The notes beneath the pieces are model-generated. The model did no database searches and was not told the DNA's origin. It saw only the letters and a list, made by a program, of their open reading frames with translations. A stretch of DNA of 64,000 bases, taken from Planomonospora parontospora. GTDB lineage: Bacteria > Actinomycetota > Actinomycetes > Streptosporangiales > Streptosporangiaceae. The stretch is from positions 310,001-374,000 of the forward strand of contig BMQD01000002.1 of assembly GCA_014647935.1 (NCBI GenBank), written 5' to 3'. Positions 55,391-64,000 of the stretch are shown in pieces. Each line of letters begins with the position of its first letter. The first letter of the stretch is position 1. The translations under genes and the position numbers were made by a program.

Positions 55391-57019
55391 GTGGAATCCA
55401 TGAACACGCACGCGGCCGCAGGCGGCCGCCGCCGGCTCTGGGGCGATCTGCCGGTCGGCATGAAGATCGGCGTCACCGTGCTGGTCACGCTGCTCGTGTC
55501 GTCCGCCGCCACGCTCGTCACGCTGGCCCAGACCAGCGCGGTGCGCTCGGCGGGCCAGTCCATCTACACCGGCAACGTCCAGCCGATGGTGGTGGCGTCC
55601 GACCTGCGTGACGTGCTCCGCGTGCTGCGCCTGGACCAGAACCAGGTCCCCCTGCTTGAGACGGGCTCCGAGGACCTGCGGAAGATGCTCGACAAGATCG
55701 ACGGTGACATCGAGAGCATCGACGGGCTGCTGGAGGAGTACGGCCCGATCGCCGCCGCGCCGGAGAAGGTCGCGGAGTTCCGCGAGAGCTTCGACGCCTA
55801 CAGCGCGGTCGCCGAGCAGCAGATGCTGCCCGCCGCCATCAAGGGCGACGTCGAGACCTATATGTCGATCAAGGACACCGGGGCGGCGAACGCGCCCTGG
55901 GAGGAGTGCAAGGCCCTCCTCAAGGAGATGGTCGAGGCCGAGAAGACCGAGGCGGCGGCCACCGCGGCCGACCTGGACGGCAAGTACGACACGGCGGTGA
56001 CCCTCTCCCTGCTCTTTCTCGGGGCGGCCGTGCTGCTCGGCCTGGCGCTGGCCGTACGGGTGTCGCGGGGCATCAGCCGCCCGCTGCGCCGGTTCGCGGA
56101 CGCCCTCGGCGCGGTAGCCGACGGCGACTTGACCATCCAGGTGCCGCAGACCGGCACCCGCGACGAGGTCGGCGTGATGTCCGGGGCGCTGAGCCGCTCG
56201 CTGGGCGCCATGCGCGCCAGCGTCCAGGACGTGCAGGACCAGGCGGGGCGGCTGACCGGGGCCTCCGCGGAGCTGACCGGCCTGGCGGCGCGGATCGAGT
56301 CGGGCGCCACCGTCACCGCGGCGCAGTCGCAGAGCGCGGCCTCGGCGGCCGGGCAGGTCTCGGCCAGCGTCACCACCGTGGCCGGGGCCAGCGAGGAGAT
56401 GAACGCGGCGATCGCCGACATCTCGCGCAGCGCCGCCAGCGCGGTCCAGATCGCGCAGCAGGCGCAGAACGTCGCCGCCCAGACCAACGCCTCCGTCGCC
56501 GCCCTGGGTACGGCGAGCAGCGAGGTGGGCGACGTCGTCAAGGTGATCAACAGCATCGCCGAGCAGACCAACCTGCTGGCGCTGAACGCGACCATCGAGG
56601 CGGCGCGGGCCGGGGAGTCCGGCAAGGGCTTCGCGGTCGTGGCGACCGAGGTCAAGGAACTGGCGCAGGAGACCGCCAAGGCCACCGAGGAGATCAGCCG
56701 CAAGATCGCCGCGATCCAGGGCAGCAGCGCCGAGGCGGCGCAGGCGCTGTCGGAGATCACCGGGATCGTCGAGCGGATCAACGAGCACCAGACCACGGTG
56801 GCCTCGGCGGTGGAGGAGCAGACGGCGACCACGCAGGAGATCAGCCGCAGCGTCGGCCAGGCGGCCACCGGCGTGGATCAGATCGCGCGCAGCGTCGCCG
56901 ACGTCTCGCACGCGGCGGGCGAGGCCAACGCCGGCGCGGCCCAGGCGACCGGGGCCGCCCGGCAGCTGGCGGACCTGGCCGTCGGCCTGAACCGGTCCGT
57001 CGCGCACTTCCGGGTCTGA
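55391..57019 (+). CDS. Methyl-accepting chemotaxis-type receptor
   Basis: A 542-residue transmembrane receptor. TM1 about 24-46, an extracellular four-helix-bundle sensor about 47-200, TM2 about 203-222, HAMP to about 275, then a long coiled-coil signalling domain. The highly conserved hairpin tip [20 protein letters not shown] is near 390-410. The GTG start has AGGGA five bases upstream. An in-frame ATG three codons later is possible. No cheA, cheW or flagellar gene is in the window, so its output partner is unknown. It is divergent from the NRPS. Confidence 0.9.
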   Translation: MESMNTHAAAGGRRRLWGDLPVGMKIGVTVLVTLLVSSAATLVTLAQTSAVRSAGQSIYTGNVQPMVVASDLRDVLRVLRLDQNQVPLLETGSEDLRKMLDKIDGDIESIDGLLEEYGPIAAAPEKVAEFRESFDAYSAVAEQQMLPAAIKGDVETYMSIKDTGAANAPWEECKALLKEMVEAEKTEAAATAADLDGKYDTAVTLSLLFLGAAVLLGLALAVRVSRGISRPLRRFADALGAVADGDLTIQVPQTGTRDEVGVMSGALSRSLGAMRASVQDVQDQAGRLTGASAELTGLAARIESGATVTAAQSQSAASAAGQVSASVTTVAGASEEMNAAIADISRSAASAVQIAQQAQNVAAQTNASVAALGTASSEVGDVVKVINSIAEQTNLLALNATIEAARAGESGKGFAVVATEVKELAQETAKATEEISRKIAAIQGSSAEAAQALSEITGIVERINEHQTTVASAVEEQTATTQEISRSVGQAATGVDQIARSVADVSHAAGEANAGAAQATGAARQLADLAVGLNRSVAHFRV

Positions 57020-57112
57020 CCCGCGGCACCGCGATGATCGACTCCGTAGGGTGTTCCCGCTAGGGTTGGGCGCTTTGCTCGGTTGATCCTTCTCACCATC
57101 AGGGGGACACGC

Positions 57113-59725
57113 GTGCGCCCTCCCCGGCTCTCCCGCCTTCCTCTGCTTCCCTGGCTTCCTCGCCTTCCCCGGCTCGGCCGCCGGTACCGGTTCGGGTGGC
57201 CGGCGGGGCTGATCGCGGTCGGTTACACGGCCGCGGTCGCCGTGTCGGGTGCCGTCGCGGCGGTGGGAGGCGACGGATTCCTCACCGGGGTGCTGTCCCT
57301 CGGCGCGTGGTCGGAGTCCGATCCGGCGGAGGACCTGTCGGGCTGGTCCCTGCTGCCGCTGCTCCTGGCCGGAACAGTGCAGGGCTGGGCGCTCTGGCAG
57401 ATCCTCCGCGGCCCGGTGACGGGCGGGTCCGCAGGGTCCGCCGGGTTCACTGGGTCCGCCGGGCCCGTCGGCCTCCCGGGACCCATGAAGCCTGCCAGGT
57501 CCGCGGATCCCTCGGGGGCGGCGGCTGCTGCAGGGATTGCGGAGGCCGTGGTTCCTGCGGGGCCCGCGAGGTCCGCGGGGAAGGCCGCGCGCCGGTTGCG
57601 CCGGGTGCTCTACGCGGACCTGGTCCTGCATCTGGTCTTCCACCGGTTCACCGGCCTCTCGTCACCGTGGTGGGCGGACGTCTGCTGGAGCCTCGCGGAG
57701 CTGGCCCTCGTGCTGCTGTTCCACCAGGTGCTGTCCGGTGCGTCCCGGGGGGTGAGGTTCACCGCGCTCGCGGCCGGGACGCTGTCCGCGGCGGCGTCGA
57801 CCGGTGCGAGGGTGTGCGACGCCCTCGACCTCGACGCGGCCGGGGACGTCTTCCAGTTGGGGAGCCTGGGCGGGGTGCCCTGGACGCTGTGGACGGTGCT
57901 GGTCCTGGTGATGCAGGCGCGGGACGGCCGGTGGGGCCGGACCACCGTGTGGGTCGGAGTCGCAGATCCGGCGATGTCGCTCCTCGTCACGCCTCTCGTC
58001 CTCACCCTCCGTTTCCCGTGGGGGGACTCCGGCACGGTGCTCACCGGCCTCATCGTGGTTTTCCAGGTCCTCGTCCCGGTCTGGCTGGCGCGGTCCGCCC
58101 ACGACCTCGGCGGCCCGCATGCGAAGGCCGCGCCGGATGCGGGAGCCGTACGGGAGGCGGGAGCCGTACCGGACGCCGGAGCCGTACCGGGCGGGGATCG
58201 GCCGGCACCGGACCGGGCCCCGCTCGGACGATGGCCGCTCCCGGTCATGGCGGTCGTGCTGCCGCTGCTGCCCGTACTCGCCGGTCTCGCCCGCGGGGTC
58301 CCCTTCTGGCTCGGGCCGGAGGGGCCGATCGGCGGGACCCTCACCGGTGCGCTGCACCCCCAGCTCGCACTGCTCTGGTTCTGCGCCGACCTCCTCGTCG
58401 GGATCGGCGGCCTCGCCCTCCTGGCCCTGACCGCGGTGGTGCGCCGGACGCCCCGCCACGTACGGACGGCAGCGGGCGTCCTGCTCCTGGCGGCCGCGGC
58501 CGGGGCGATCACCGCGGCCACCGCCGCGCCCGGCCCCCGGACCGAGCCCGGGTACGTCGACGAGGGCGGGGGCCCGTCCTCCGGCTACGTGTCCTTCGGA
58601 TACGGGGGCCCGCAGCTCTATCCCGACTGGGTGTCCGCCGCCGGGGAGGGCGGTGCGACGGTCTTCACCGGCGTCCCGCCGCTCTGGCACAGCGCCGCCT
58701 GCGCCGCGTCGGCGCTGATCCTGCTGCTCCGGTACGGCCGGCGCCCGGCCCGGCGCTCGCCGTACCGGACGGCGGTGGCGTGCGCGGTCACGGTGACGGC
58801 GCTCTGCCTGCTCCCCGCGGCGGACCTCGCCCGCGGCCCGTTCACCACCGAAGGCGAGTGCGGGCGGCTCCGGTCCGCGACCGACGGGTACGGGCGGCGC
58901 GTCGAGACCCCTCCGCTGAGCGGTGAGCTGGCCTTCGTGTGCGAGGTGCGCGCCGGCCGGACGACGCTCCCGGTGGGCGAGGACCTGTCCGATCCGGCGC
59001 TGGTGGCGTACGGCCGCCGGCTCTGCGGCGTCTACACGCGGAACGACCCCGGGGAGATCGCCCGCGTCCGCGCGGTGAGCGGCGTCGACGTGCGCGAGTT
59101 CACGTACGTCCTCGACGAGGTCTGCCCGGCCGCCGACGCGGTGGTCAGGGCGGAGGCGGCGGAGGAGGAGCGCGAGATGCGGGAGTGGGCGGCGGAGCGG
59201 CAGCGCATGTGCGACGAGGCGCCCCGCCACCGTCCTCTGATCAGACCGGCGTCGGCGACGGTGGTCAAGGAACGGGTGGTGACGGACTACGGGGTGCTGG
59301 AGGCGTACGAGGAGACCGCCGAGAGTGATCTCTCCGAGGACGGCCCGTCCGAGCATCCGGAGGAGAACGGGCTGGTGTCCGCGCTCCCCGGCCAGTTGCA
59401 GATCCAGATCCACCCCGACGCGCCGACCTGCCTCACGCTCGAGACCTATACGCGCCGCCCGCCCGTGGAGACCAGGGGTTGGCAGCACGTCGTCGAGGTG
59501 GGCTACCGCAGTCCCGGCGGGAGGATCGAGCTCGGTGACCCGATGAGCGGCCCCGAGTATCCGAACCTCGCCCTGCGTGGCAGGAGCGGCGACTACCGGA
59601 TCCGGGTGCACTACGCCTGGCTCCCGTGGGAGGGCGAGAAGTACGGCGCGCAGCGGCTGCTGATCATGGCCTACCCCGGGCGCGAGGACGGCGTGGTCGT
59701 GCACCGTGAGCGCACCCGGCCGTGA
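57113..59725 (+). CDS. Large multi-pass membrane protein of unknown function
   Basis: An 870-residue protein, unrecognised. The first 560 residues hold about nine membrane helices interrupted by Ala/Gly/Pro-rich loops, including GSAGSAGFTGSAGPVG near 105 and repeated DAGAV[RP] units near 345. The C-terminal 300 residues are soluble with a cysteine-containing segment (GECGRLRSATDGYG, FVCEVRAG, RRLCGVYT, DEVCPAADA) and a charged helix EEEREMREWAAERQRMC. The end looks like a beta domain. The GTG start with GGGGGA upstream is preferred over an earlier TTG. No motif of an enzyme or transporter is seen. Confidence 0.7.
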   Translation: MRPPRLSRLPLLPWLPRLPRLGRRYRFGWPAGLIAVGYTAAVAVSGAVAAVGGDGFLTGVLSLGAWSESDPAEDLSGWSLLPLLLAGTVQGWALWQILRGPVTGGSAGSAGFTGSAGPVGLPGPMKPARSADPSGAAAAAGIAEAVVPAGPARSAGKAARRLRRVLYADLVLHLVFHRFTGLSSPWWADVCWSLAELALVLLFHQVLSGASRGVRFTALAAGTLSAAASTGARVCDALDLDAAGDVFQLGSLGGVPWTLWTVLVLVMQARDGRWGRTTVWVGVADPAMSLLVTPLVLTLRFPWGDSGTVLTGLIVVFQVLVPVWLARSAHDLGGPHAKAAPDAGAVREAGAVPDAGAVPGGDRPAPDRAPLGRWPLPVMAVVLPLLPVLAGLARGVPFWLGPEGPIGGTLTGALHPQLALLWFCADLLVGIGGLALLALTAVVRRTPRHVRTAAGVLLLAAAAGAITAATAAPGPRTEPGYVDEGGGPSSGYVSFGYGGPQLYPDWVSAAGEGGATVFTGVPPLWHSAACAASALILLLRYGRRPARRSPYRTAVACAVTVTALCLLPAADLARGPFTTEGECGRLRSATDGYGRRVETPPLSGELAFVCEVRAGRTTLPVGEDLSDPALVAYGRRLCGVYTRNDPGEIARVRAVSGVDVREFTYVLDEVCPAADAVVRAEAAEEEREMREWAAERQRMCDEAPRHRPLIRPASATVVKERVVTDYGVLEAYEETAESDLSEDGPSEHPEENGLVSALPGQLQIQIHPDAPTCLTLETYTRRPPVETRGWQHVVEVGYRSPGGRIELGDPMSGPEYPNLALRGRSGDYRIRVHYAWLPWEGEKYGAQRLLIMAYPGREDGVVVHRERTRP

Positions 59726-59912
59726 CCGGACGCCCGGCCGCCGCCGGCCGGCGGCGTCTCCAGTGACGTCACCGACCGCAAGAGCACCCACCCGCAGCAC
59801 CTGGCCGACGACCCGTTCGGCCTGGCCCGGCTGGACGGCGGCCGCCTCGGCGCCGACACCCGCACGCTCCACACCAAGAGACGTCGTTATCGCCGGCGGT
59901 CAGAATGGGGCG

Positions 59913-60272
59913 ATGGGAACGAGACCCGGAACGGGGACGGCCGGTGACGAGATCGGCTCCTGGCTCGACCGGATCCACGACACGCACGACGAGTTCGCCT
60001 ACCGGTACGTCTACGCCGCCTACCTGGCCGTACGGTCACCCCGCAGGGAGCGGCGGAGCGGCGAGGTCACCCTGACCGCGGAGCCGGGCGGCGGCCACCT
60101 GCTCCGTGCCGGGAGCGCGGACCCGGGATTGCGCCTGCGCGACGAGGCCGAGTGCGAGGCGTTCCTGGCGCACCTGGTCGGCCGCTACTGCCGGGGCAGG
60201 CATTCTTCCATGGAGGAGTGGGAGGCCGCCGCCCATGACCGTTACGTGGCGGACCTGCGCGGATGGGAGTAG
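59913..60272 (+). CDS. Small hypothetical protein
   Basis: A 119-residue soluble protein: GSWLDRIHDTHDEFAYRYVYAAYLAV, then ECEAFLAHLVGRYCRGRHSSMEEWEAAAHDRYVADLRGWE. Acidic and aromatic-rich, no recognised domain. The upstream 187 bases contain a frame reading THPQHLADDPFGLARLDGGR, which looks like a piece of another protein but has no start. Confidence 0.55.
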   Translation: MGTRPGTGTAGDEIGSWLDRIHDTHDEFAYRYVYAAYLAVRSPRRERRSGEVTLTAEPGGGHLLRAGSADPGLRLRDEAECEAFLAHLVGRYCRGRHSSMEEWEAAAHDRYVADLRGWE

Positions 60273-60354
60273 GCGCGCGGTACCGGTACCCCGCCCCGGT
60301 ACCCTCGGCGCGCTGAAGGCCGACGAAGCCTGTGGCGGGGAGGATCGGTCGCCC

Positions 60355-60864
60355 TCACGGCCGATGCTTCTCGCGCGCACTCCTGCGGGTGGCGTGTGGC
60401 TTGCCGTTCCTGCGCAGCAGGGCGGCCTGGTCAAGAGCGACGTTCCCGGCCGCGGCGGCGAACTCGACGATGAACCGGAGCTGGTCGGTGGTGGAGGCGG
60501 CCAGCCGCTCCTGTAGGAAGGCGGCCATGGGCCGGTAGAGCTCGGCGAGTTCGGCGAGCCTGTCGGGCAACTGGCTGATGATCACACGCCGGCGGTCACG
60601 AGGATCGGGCTCGCGCCGGATCAGCCGCTGTTCCTGCATCCGGTCGAGCATCTTCGTGACCGCGCCGGTGGTCATGCCCATGCGCTCGGCGAGCTGCGTG
60701 GGCGTCACGGCTCGGCCCGAGCTCACCAGGTTGAGGCAGTGCAGGTCGTTGACGGGTAGGCCGAGCTGGTCGGCCACGGCGTGCTGGAACAGCGTCGTCG
60801 CGCTGACGAACTGCGGGATCTCCGCAAAGGCGGCGACCTCCAGGTCTCCTCGCTCCGTTGACAT
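60355..60864 (-). CDS. MarR-family regulator
   Basis: A 169-residue MarR regulator. Winged helix about 45-115: LNLVSSGRAVTPTQLAERMGMTTGAVTKMLDRMQEQRLIRREPDPRDRRRVIISQL. The C-terminal tail is basic (RRNGKPHATRRSAREKHRP). It is divergent from a FAD monooxygenase with two palindromes between, so it probably represses that gene and itself in response to an aromatic ligand. Confidence 0.9.
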   Translation of the reverse strand: MSTERGDLEVAAFAEIPQFVSATTLFQHAVADQLGLPVNDLHCLNLVSSGRAVTPTQLAERMGMTTGAVTKMLDRMQEQRLIRREPDPRDRRRVIISQLPDRLAELAELYRPMAAFLQERLAASTTDQLRFIVEFAAAAGNVALDQAALLRRNGKPHATRRSAREKHRP

Positions 60865-60883
60865 CTGACCCCCTCCGATTTAG

Positions 60884-60912
60884 CTTCTTTGAGAAGAGGC
60901 TTCTTAAAGAAG
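60884..60912. promoter_or_regulatory. Two 13-base palindromes, candidate MarR operators
   Basis: CTTCTTTGAGAAG (60884-60896) and CTTCTTAAAGAAG (60900-60912), 16 bases apart, lie in the AT-rich gap between the divergent MarR and monooxygenase genes. Confidence 0.75.
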
Positions 60913-60949
60913 ATACTTTCTGAAGCGTAGATTCGCTGAAGGGTAGACC

Positions 60950-62143
60950 ATGAAAGCTCTGATCATCGGTGGCGGCGTCGCCGGGCCCGCAGCGGCCATG
61001 GCCCTGCAGAAGGCTGGCATCGACTCGGTCATCTACGAGGCGCACCCCGCCGGCGCGTACGGCGTGGGCGCCACGATGGGCCTGTCCACCAACGGACTGG
61101 CGGCGCTCCAGGTGCTGGATGCGCACCGCGCCGTCGCCGACGCCGGGTTTCCCTGCCCTCGAGGCGTGATGTGGCTCGGTGACGGCCGGCGGCTCGGCGA
61201 GGACGTTCCGGCCCCGCTGCCGGACGGCACGACGGCCGTCCAGCTCCGGCGCGCCGATCTGTACGCCGCCCTGCACGGGCACGCCGCCGCCCGGGGCGTG
61301 CCCGTCGAGTACGGCAGGCGACTCGTCCAGGTCGAGCACCGCGGAGACCGGATCGTGGCGCGCTTCGCCGACGGCGGCGAGGCGGTGGGCGACGTGCTCA
61401 TCGGCGCCGACGGCATGCGCTCGGCGACCAGGCGGTTCGTCGCTCCCGATGGCCCCCGTCCCCGCTACTGCGGCATCTTCGGCACCAACGGGTTCGCACA
61501 CGGCCTCGACCTGGACAGCGGATACGGCACCTTCCACATGGTGTTCGGCAGACGGGCGTTCTTCGGCTACGTGCAGCGTGAGGACGGCTGCGTCTGGTGG
61601 TTCGTCAACGTCCCCGCCGCCAGGGAGCCCATGCCCGCGCAGCTCGCTGCGATCCCCGCCGAACAGTGGCGGCAGCGGCTGCACGGGCTTCTTGCGGTGG
61701 ACGTCTCCCCCGCCGCCCGGATCGTCCAGGCCACGCCGCCCGGTTACGACTGGTTCGCCGCTCACCAGATGAAGGCGCCGAAGACCTGGCACCGGGGCCG
61801 GGCCGTACTGATCGGAGATGCCGCCCACGTCACCTCCCCCAGCTCGGGGCAGGGCGCCGCGATGGCTGTGGAGGACGCCGTCGAGCTCGCCCGCTGCCTT
61901 CGCGACCTGCCAGTGGCCCAGGCCCTCCCGGCCTACCAACGTCTACGCGAAGGGCGTCTGCGTAAGGTGCACGCCGGCGCCCGGCAGGTCAACCGGAGCA
62001 AGTCCGCAACGGGACCGAGCCGTGTGCTCCGCGACGCGATGTTCCCGGTGCTCATGAAGCGGTTCGGCGGTCCGCAAGCGCTGAGCTGGCTGTACGACCA
62101 CCGCATCGACTTCGACAGCAAGGTCGAAGCCGATGCGGGATGA
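60950..62143 (+). CDS. FAD-dependent monooxygenase
   Basis: A 397-residue aromatic hydroxylase-type flavoprotein. GGGVAGPAAAMALQKAG near 6-22 binds the dinucleotide, VLIGADGMRSATR is the DG motif, and LIGDAAHVTSPSSGQGAAMAVEDAVELA contains the GD motif near 285. It should hydroxylate or epoxidise a small aromatic or drug-like molecule. AAGGG lies before the ATG. The MarR gene and operators next to it suggest ligand-induced detoxification. Confidence 0.9.
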   Translation: MKALIIGGGVAGPAAAMALQKAGIDSVIYEAHPAGAYGVGATMGLSTNGLAALQVLDAHRAVADAGFPCPRGVMWLGDGRRLGEDVPAPLPDGTTAVQLRRADLYAALHGHAAARGVPVEYGRRLVQVEHRGDRIVARFADGGEAVGDVLIGADGMRSATRRFVAPDGPRPRYCGIFGTNGFAHGLDLDSGYGTFHMVFGRRAFFGYVQREDGCVWWFVNVPAAREPMPAQLAAIPAEQWRQRLHGLLAVDVSPAARIVQATPPGYDWFAAHQMKAPKTWHRGRAVLIGDAAHVTSPSSGQGAAMAVEDAVELARCLRDLPVAQALPAYQRLREGRLRKVHAGARQVNRSKSATGPSRVLRDAMFPVLMKRFGGPQALSWLYDHRIDFDSKVEADAG

Positions 62144-62317
62144 CCCGGCGGTGGGCTCCAGTTTGCGGGCGACCTCGTCCGGAGCAGTCCGCACACCGGG
62201 CTGCGAGGTCGTGGCGCCTCCGGCCGTTCGGCGCCGACCGGGCGCTCGCCGGCAGATCTGTCAGTGCGCTGTGGCAGGATGCGGCGGAATCAACTGCAAG
62301 ATCATCGGAGGTCGGTA

Positions 62318-63136
62318 ATGTCGTCGGTACGTACGTCCGCGCCGCTGCACTTCGTGGAGCACGGGACCGGCACGCCGGTCCTGGCGCTGCACGGCTGGAC
62401 GCCGGACCACCGGCTGATGCTCGGCTGCCTGGAGCCGGTCTTCGCCCGGCGTGACGGATACCGGCGGCTCTATCCCGACCTGCCGGGCATGGGGAAGTCA
62501 CCGGCTCCCGCCTCCGTGACGAGCGCCGCCGGCCTGCTCGAGGCCGTGCTGGCCTTCGTGGACGACGTCCTCGGCGATGAGCCGTTCCTGCTGGCCGGCG
62601 AGTCGTACGGCGGTTACCTGGCCCGCGCCCTGGTGGGGCTGCGGCCGGAGCGGGTGCTGGGACTGGCGCTGATCTGCCCGGCCGCCGACCGGCTGGGCGC
62701 CACCGAGCGCGTCCTCCCGGAATTCCAGGTGCTGCGGCCCGATCCCGGGCTGCTCGCCTCGGCGGAGCCGCGGCTCGCCGAGGAGTTCGCGGAGATGGCG
62801 GTGGTGCAGACCTCGGAGACCCTGCGCCGGTTCCGTGACGAGATCATGGTCGGCCTCGACTGCGCCGACACCGCGGCGCTGGAGCGCATCGCGCCGAACC
62901 GGTTGCTGGACCCGGAGCCCTCGGAGAGCCGGAGCTTCGACCGGCCCACCGTGATCATCGCCGGTCGGCAGGACCACGTGGTCGGTTACGCGGACGCGTT
63001 CGCGCTGCTCGAGCACTATCCGCGGGCGACTTACGCGGTGCTCGACGTGGCCGGGCACAACGCCCAGTTCGAGCAGCCGGAGCTCTTCGACGCGCTGATG
63101 CTGGAGTGGCTCGACCGGGTCGCCGCCGAGAGGTGA
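62318..63136 (+). CDS. Alpha/beta hydrolase
   Basis: A 272-residue alpha/beta hydrolase. Oxyanion region LHGWTPDHRL, nucleophile elbow GESYGG (Ser near 96), acid in IIAGRQDHVVGY and His in VAGHNAQFEQPELF. GGAGG precedes the ATG. It may act downstream of the monooxygenase on the same strand, though 174 bases separate them. Substrate unknown. Confidence 0.88.
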   Translation: MSSVRTSAPLHFVEHGTGTPVLALHGWTPDHRLMLGCLEPVFARRDGYRRLYPDLPGMGKSPAPASVTSAAGLLEAVLAFVDDVLGDEPFLLAGESYGGYLARALVGLRPERVLGLALICPAADRLGATERVLPEFQVLRPDPGLLASAEPRLAEEFAEMAVVQTSETLRRFRDEIMVGLDCADTAALERIAPNRLLDPEPSESRSFDRPTVIIAGRQDHVVGYADAFALLEHYPRATYAVLDVAGHNAQFEQPELFDALMLEWLDRVAAER

Positions 63137-63221
63137 GGCCCTCTCGCCCGCCGGCTCGCGCCCTCACGGCAGACGGGCGGCCCGCCGGAACCCGGTGGGC
63201 CCTCCGCTCGTCCAACCCTTC

Positions 63222-63848
63222 ATGATCATGCTCCTTGCGGCGTCTCTCGCCCTCGCTCCCGTGCAGATCCCCGAGAACTTCCTGCTGAGTGAGAAAGCCG
63301 CCCGTGCACCCCAGACGGAGGAGGAGAAGGCCGAGGAGTGGTGGAAGATCAGCGACAGGCTCGACCAGCCCTTGTTGCTGAACCCGTGCAGGCGCAAGCG
63401 CGCCACGACGGCGGACCGCTCGGCCGTGCGCACGATCACCTACGACACCAGCGCGCCCTCGCACTCCGGCGAGCAACTCGTGATCCACCGGAGCTCCAGG
63501 GCGGCCAGGACGGCCATGAAGAAGCTGCTCGCCGACGCCAGGCGGTGCGTGGCCCGGCCGTACGGCAAGCCGTACAGCTGGGCCGACGACGGGAGGACCC
63601 GGTGGGTGGTGAACCGCACGCGACTGGCGGACGAGGCCTCGCTGATGCGCTTCATGATGTACGACAAGCTCAACAGAGAATGGTCTCCGGTGCTGTCAGG
63701 CATCGTGGCGCGCAGGGGCAGAGCTCTGATGATCTACTTCGGTGACCTGGACTCCCTCGGCCACCCGCAGAAGCGAGCCGTCAAGACCCTGCGTGGCAAT
63801 GCCGCAGAAATGGCGGCGAAGACATGCACGCTGCCCGGAGTCTGTTGA
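63222..63848 (+). CDS. Secreted hypothetical protein
   Basis: A 208-residue protein with a short hydrophobic leader (MIMLLAASLALAPVQ) that is probably a signal peptide. The mature part has RTITYDTSAPSHSGEQLVIHRSS and ends with cysteines ARRCVARP and KTCTLPGVC. No recognised domain. A GTG nine codons upstream is the alternative start. The next gene on the same strand is also secreted. Confidence 0.65.
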   Translation: MIMLLAASLALAPVQIPENFLLSEKAARAPQTEEEKAEEWWKISDRLDQPLLLNPCRRKRATTADRSAVRTITYDTSAPSHSGEQLVIHRSSRAARTAMKKLLADARRCVARPYGKPYSWADDGRTRWVVNRTRLADEASLMRFMMYDKLNREWSPVLSGIVARRGRALMIYFGDLDSLGHPQKRAVKTLRGNAAEMAAKTCTLPGVC

Positions 63849-63899
63849 CGGACGGTCGTTTCGCGGCGAGGCTCCGCGGCGCTGTGGGAAGATGCGGGC

Positions 63900-64000
63900 A
63901 TGCCGTTCCGGACAGTGACGGCCGCGGTCACGGCCGCAGTCGTGCTCATGACCGGCCTCCCGGCCGGGGCCGCGCCGGTCAAGCCGGTGATCCGCCACGC
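63900..64000 (+). CDS. Start of a secreted protein (partial)
   Basis: Only the first 33 codons are in the window: MPFRTVTAAVTAAVVLMTGL then PAGAAPVKPVIRHA. This is a Sec-type signal peptide with a likely cleavage after AGA. The mature part is cut off, so no function can be given. GGGAAGATGCGGGC before the ATG offers a weak ribosome-binding site. Confidence 0.6.
   Translation, partial: MPFRTVTAAVTAAVVLMTGLPAGAAPVKPVIRH

Overview
The window is about 64 kb of very GC-rich DNA. GTG and TTG starts are frequent, there are many four-base stop/start overlaps, and iron boxes and a CebR/CelR-type palindrome are present. Together these indicate a mycelial, saprophytic actinomycete, most plausibly of the Streptosporangiales. 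The genus cannot be fixed from this sequence.

Layout. (1) 0-2.6 kb: the end of an EfeOB ferrous-iron uptake operon and a PD-(D/E)XK-like orphan. (2) 2.8-7 kb: a secreted thermolysin-family protease and an XRE-type regulator. (3) 7.1-20.5 kb: one continuous minus-strand catecholate siderophore operon, in order dhbA-dhbC-dhbE-dhbB-aryl carrier-dhbF-mbtH-exporter, behind two adjacent iron boxes. The two-module NRPS is predicted to build 2,3-dihydroxybenzoyl-X-threonine units and release them as an oligomer. The pocket of module 1 is rich in Asp and suits a basic residue such as Arg, so a griseobactin/streptobactin-like product is the best guess. (4) 20.7-22.3 kb: a HAD-like protein and a PIN/HTH toxin-antitoxin pair. 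(5) 22.5-27.9 kb: two Ser/Thr kinases and two secreted proteins whose extracellular parts look related. (6) 28-30.6 kb: a quinone oxidoreductase behind a SoxR-like promoter, a lytic polysaccharide monooxygenase and a DUF305 lipoprotein. (7) 30.7-43.5 kb: a run of small stress or housekeeping genes (SDRs, BON, CBS-BON, universal stress protein, small membrane proteins) with one tRNA-Lys. (8) 43.0-55.2 kb: a second biosynthetic locus, with a kynurenine 3-monooxygenase-like gene, a DUF6875 gene and a methyltransferase on the plus strand facing an MFS transporter and a C-A-T-reductase NRPS on the minus strand. (9) 55.4-64 kb: a chemoreceptor-like protein, a large membrane protein, a MarR/FAD-monooxygenase pair, a hydrolase and secreted proteins.

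The most notable signal is in region 8. Four copies of a TGGGAGCGCTCCCA-type palindrome (three perfect, one with a single change) lie in three promoter regions: before an HATPase-type regulator, before the kynurenine monooxygenase operon and before the NRPS. Each sits at or just after the -10 element of a promoter with an 18-base spacer. This is the operator recognised by the cellobiose-responsive LacI-family repressors CebR/CelR, which suggests a secondary-metabolite locus switched on by cellulose breakdown products. The product is not recognisable. The enzymes recall the first steps towards 4-methyl-3-hydroxyanthranilate, with reductive release as an aldehyde or alcohol.

Other features worth reading are in-frame minisatellites in loops of both NRPSs and a DhbB/EntB split into two overlapping genes. 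There is also a decayed ECF sigma/CU044_5270-like fusion, and a 39-base near-perfect hairpin abutting the chemoreceptor ribosome-binding site.
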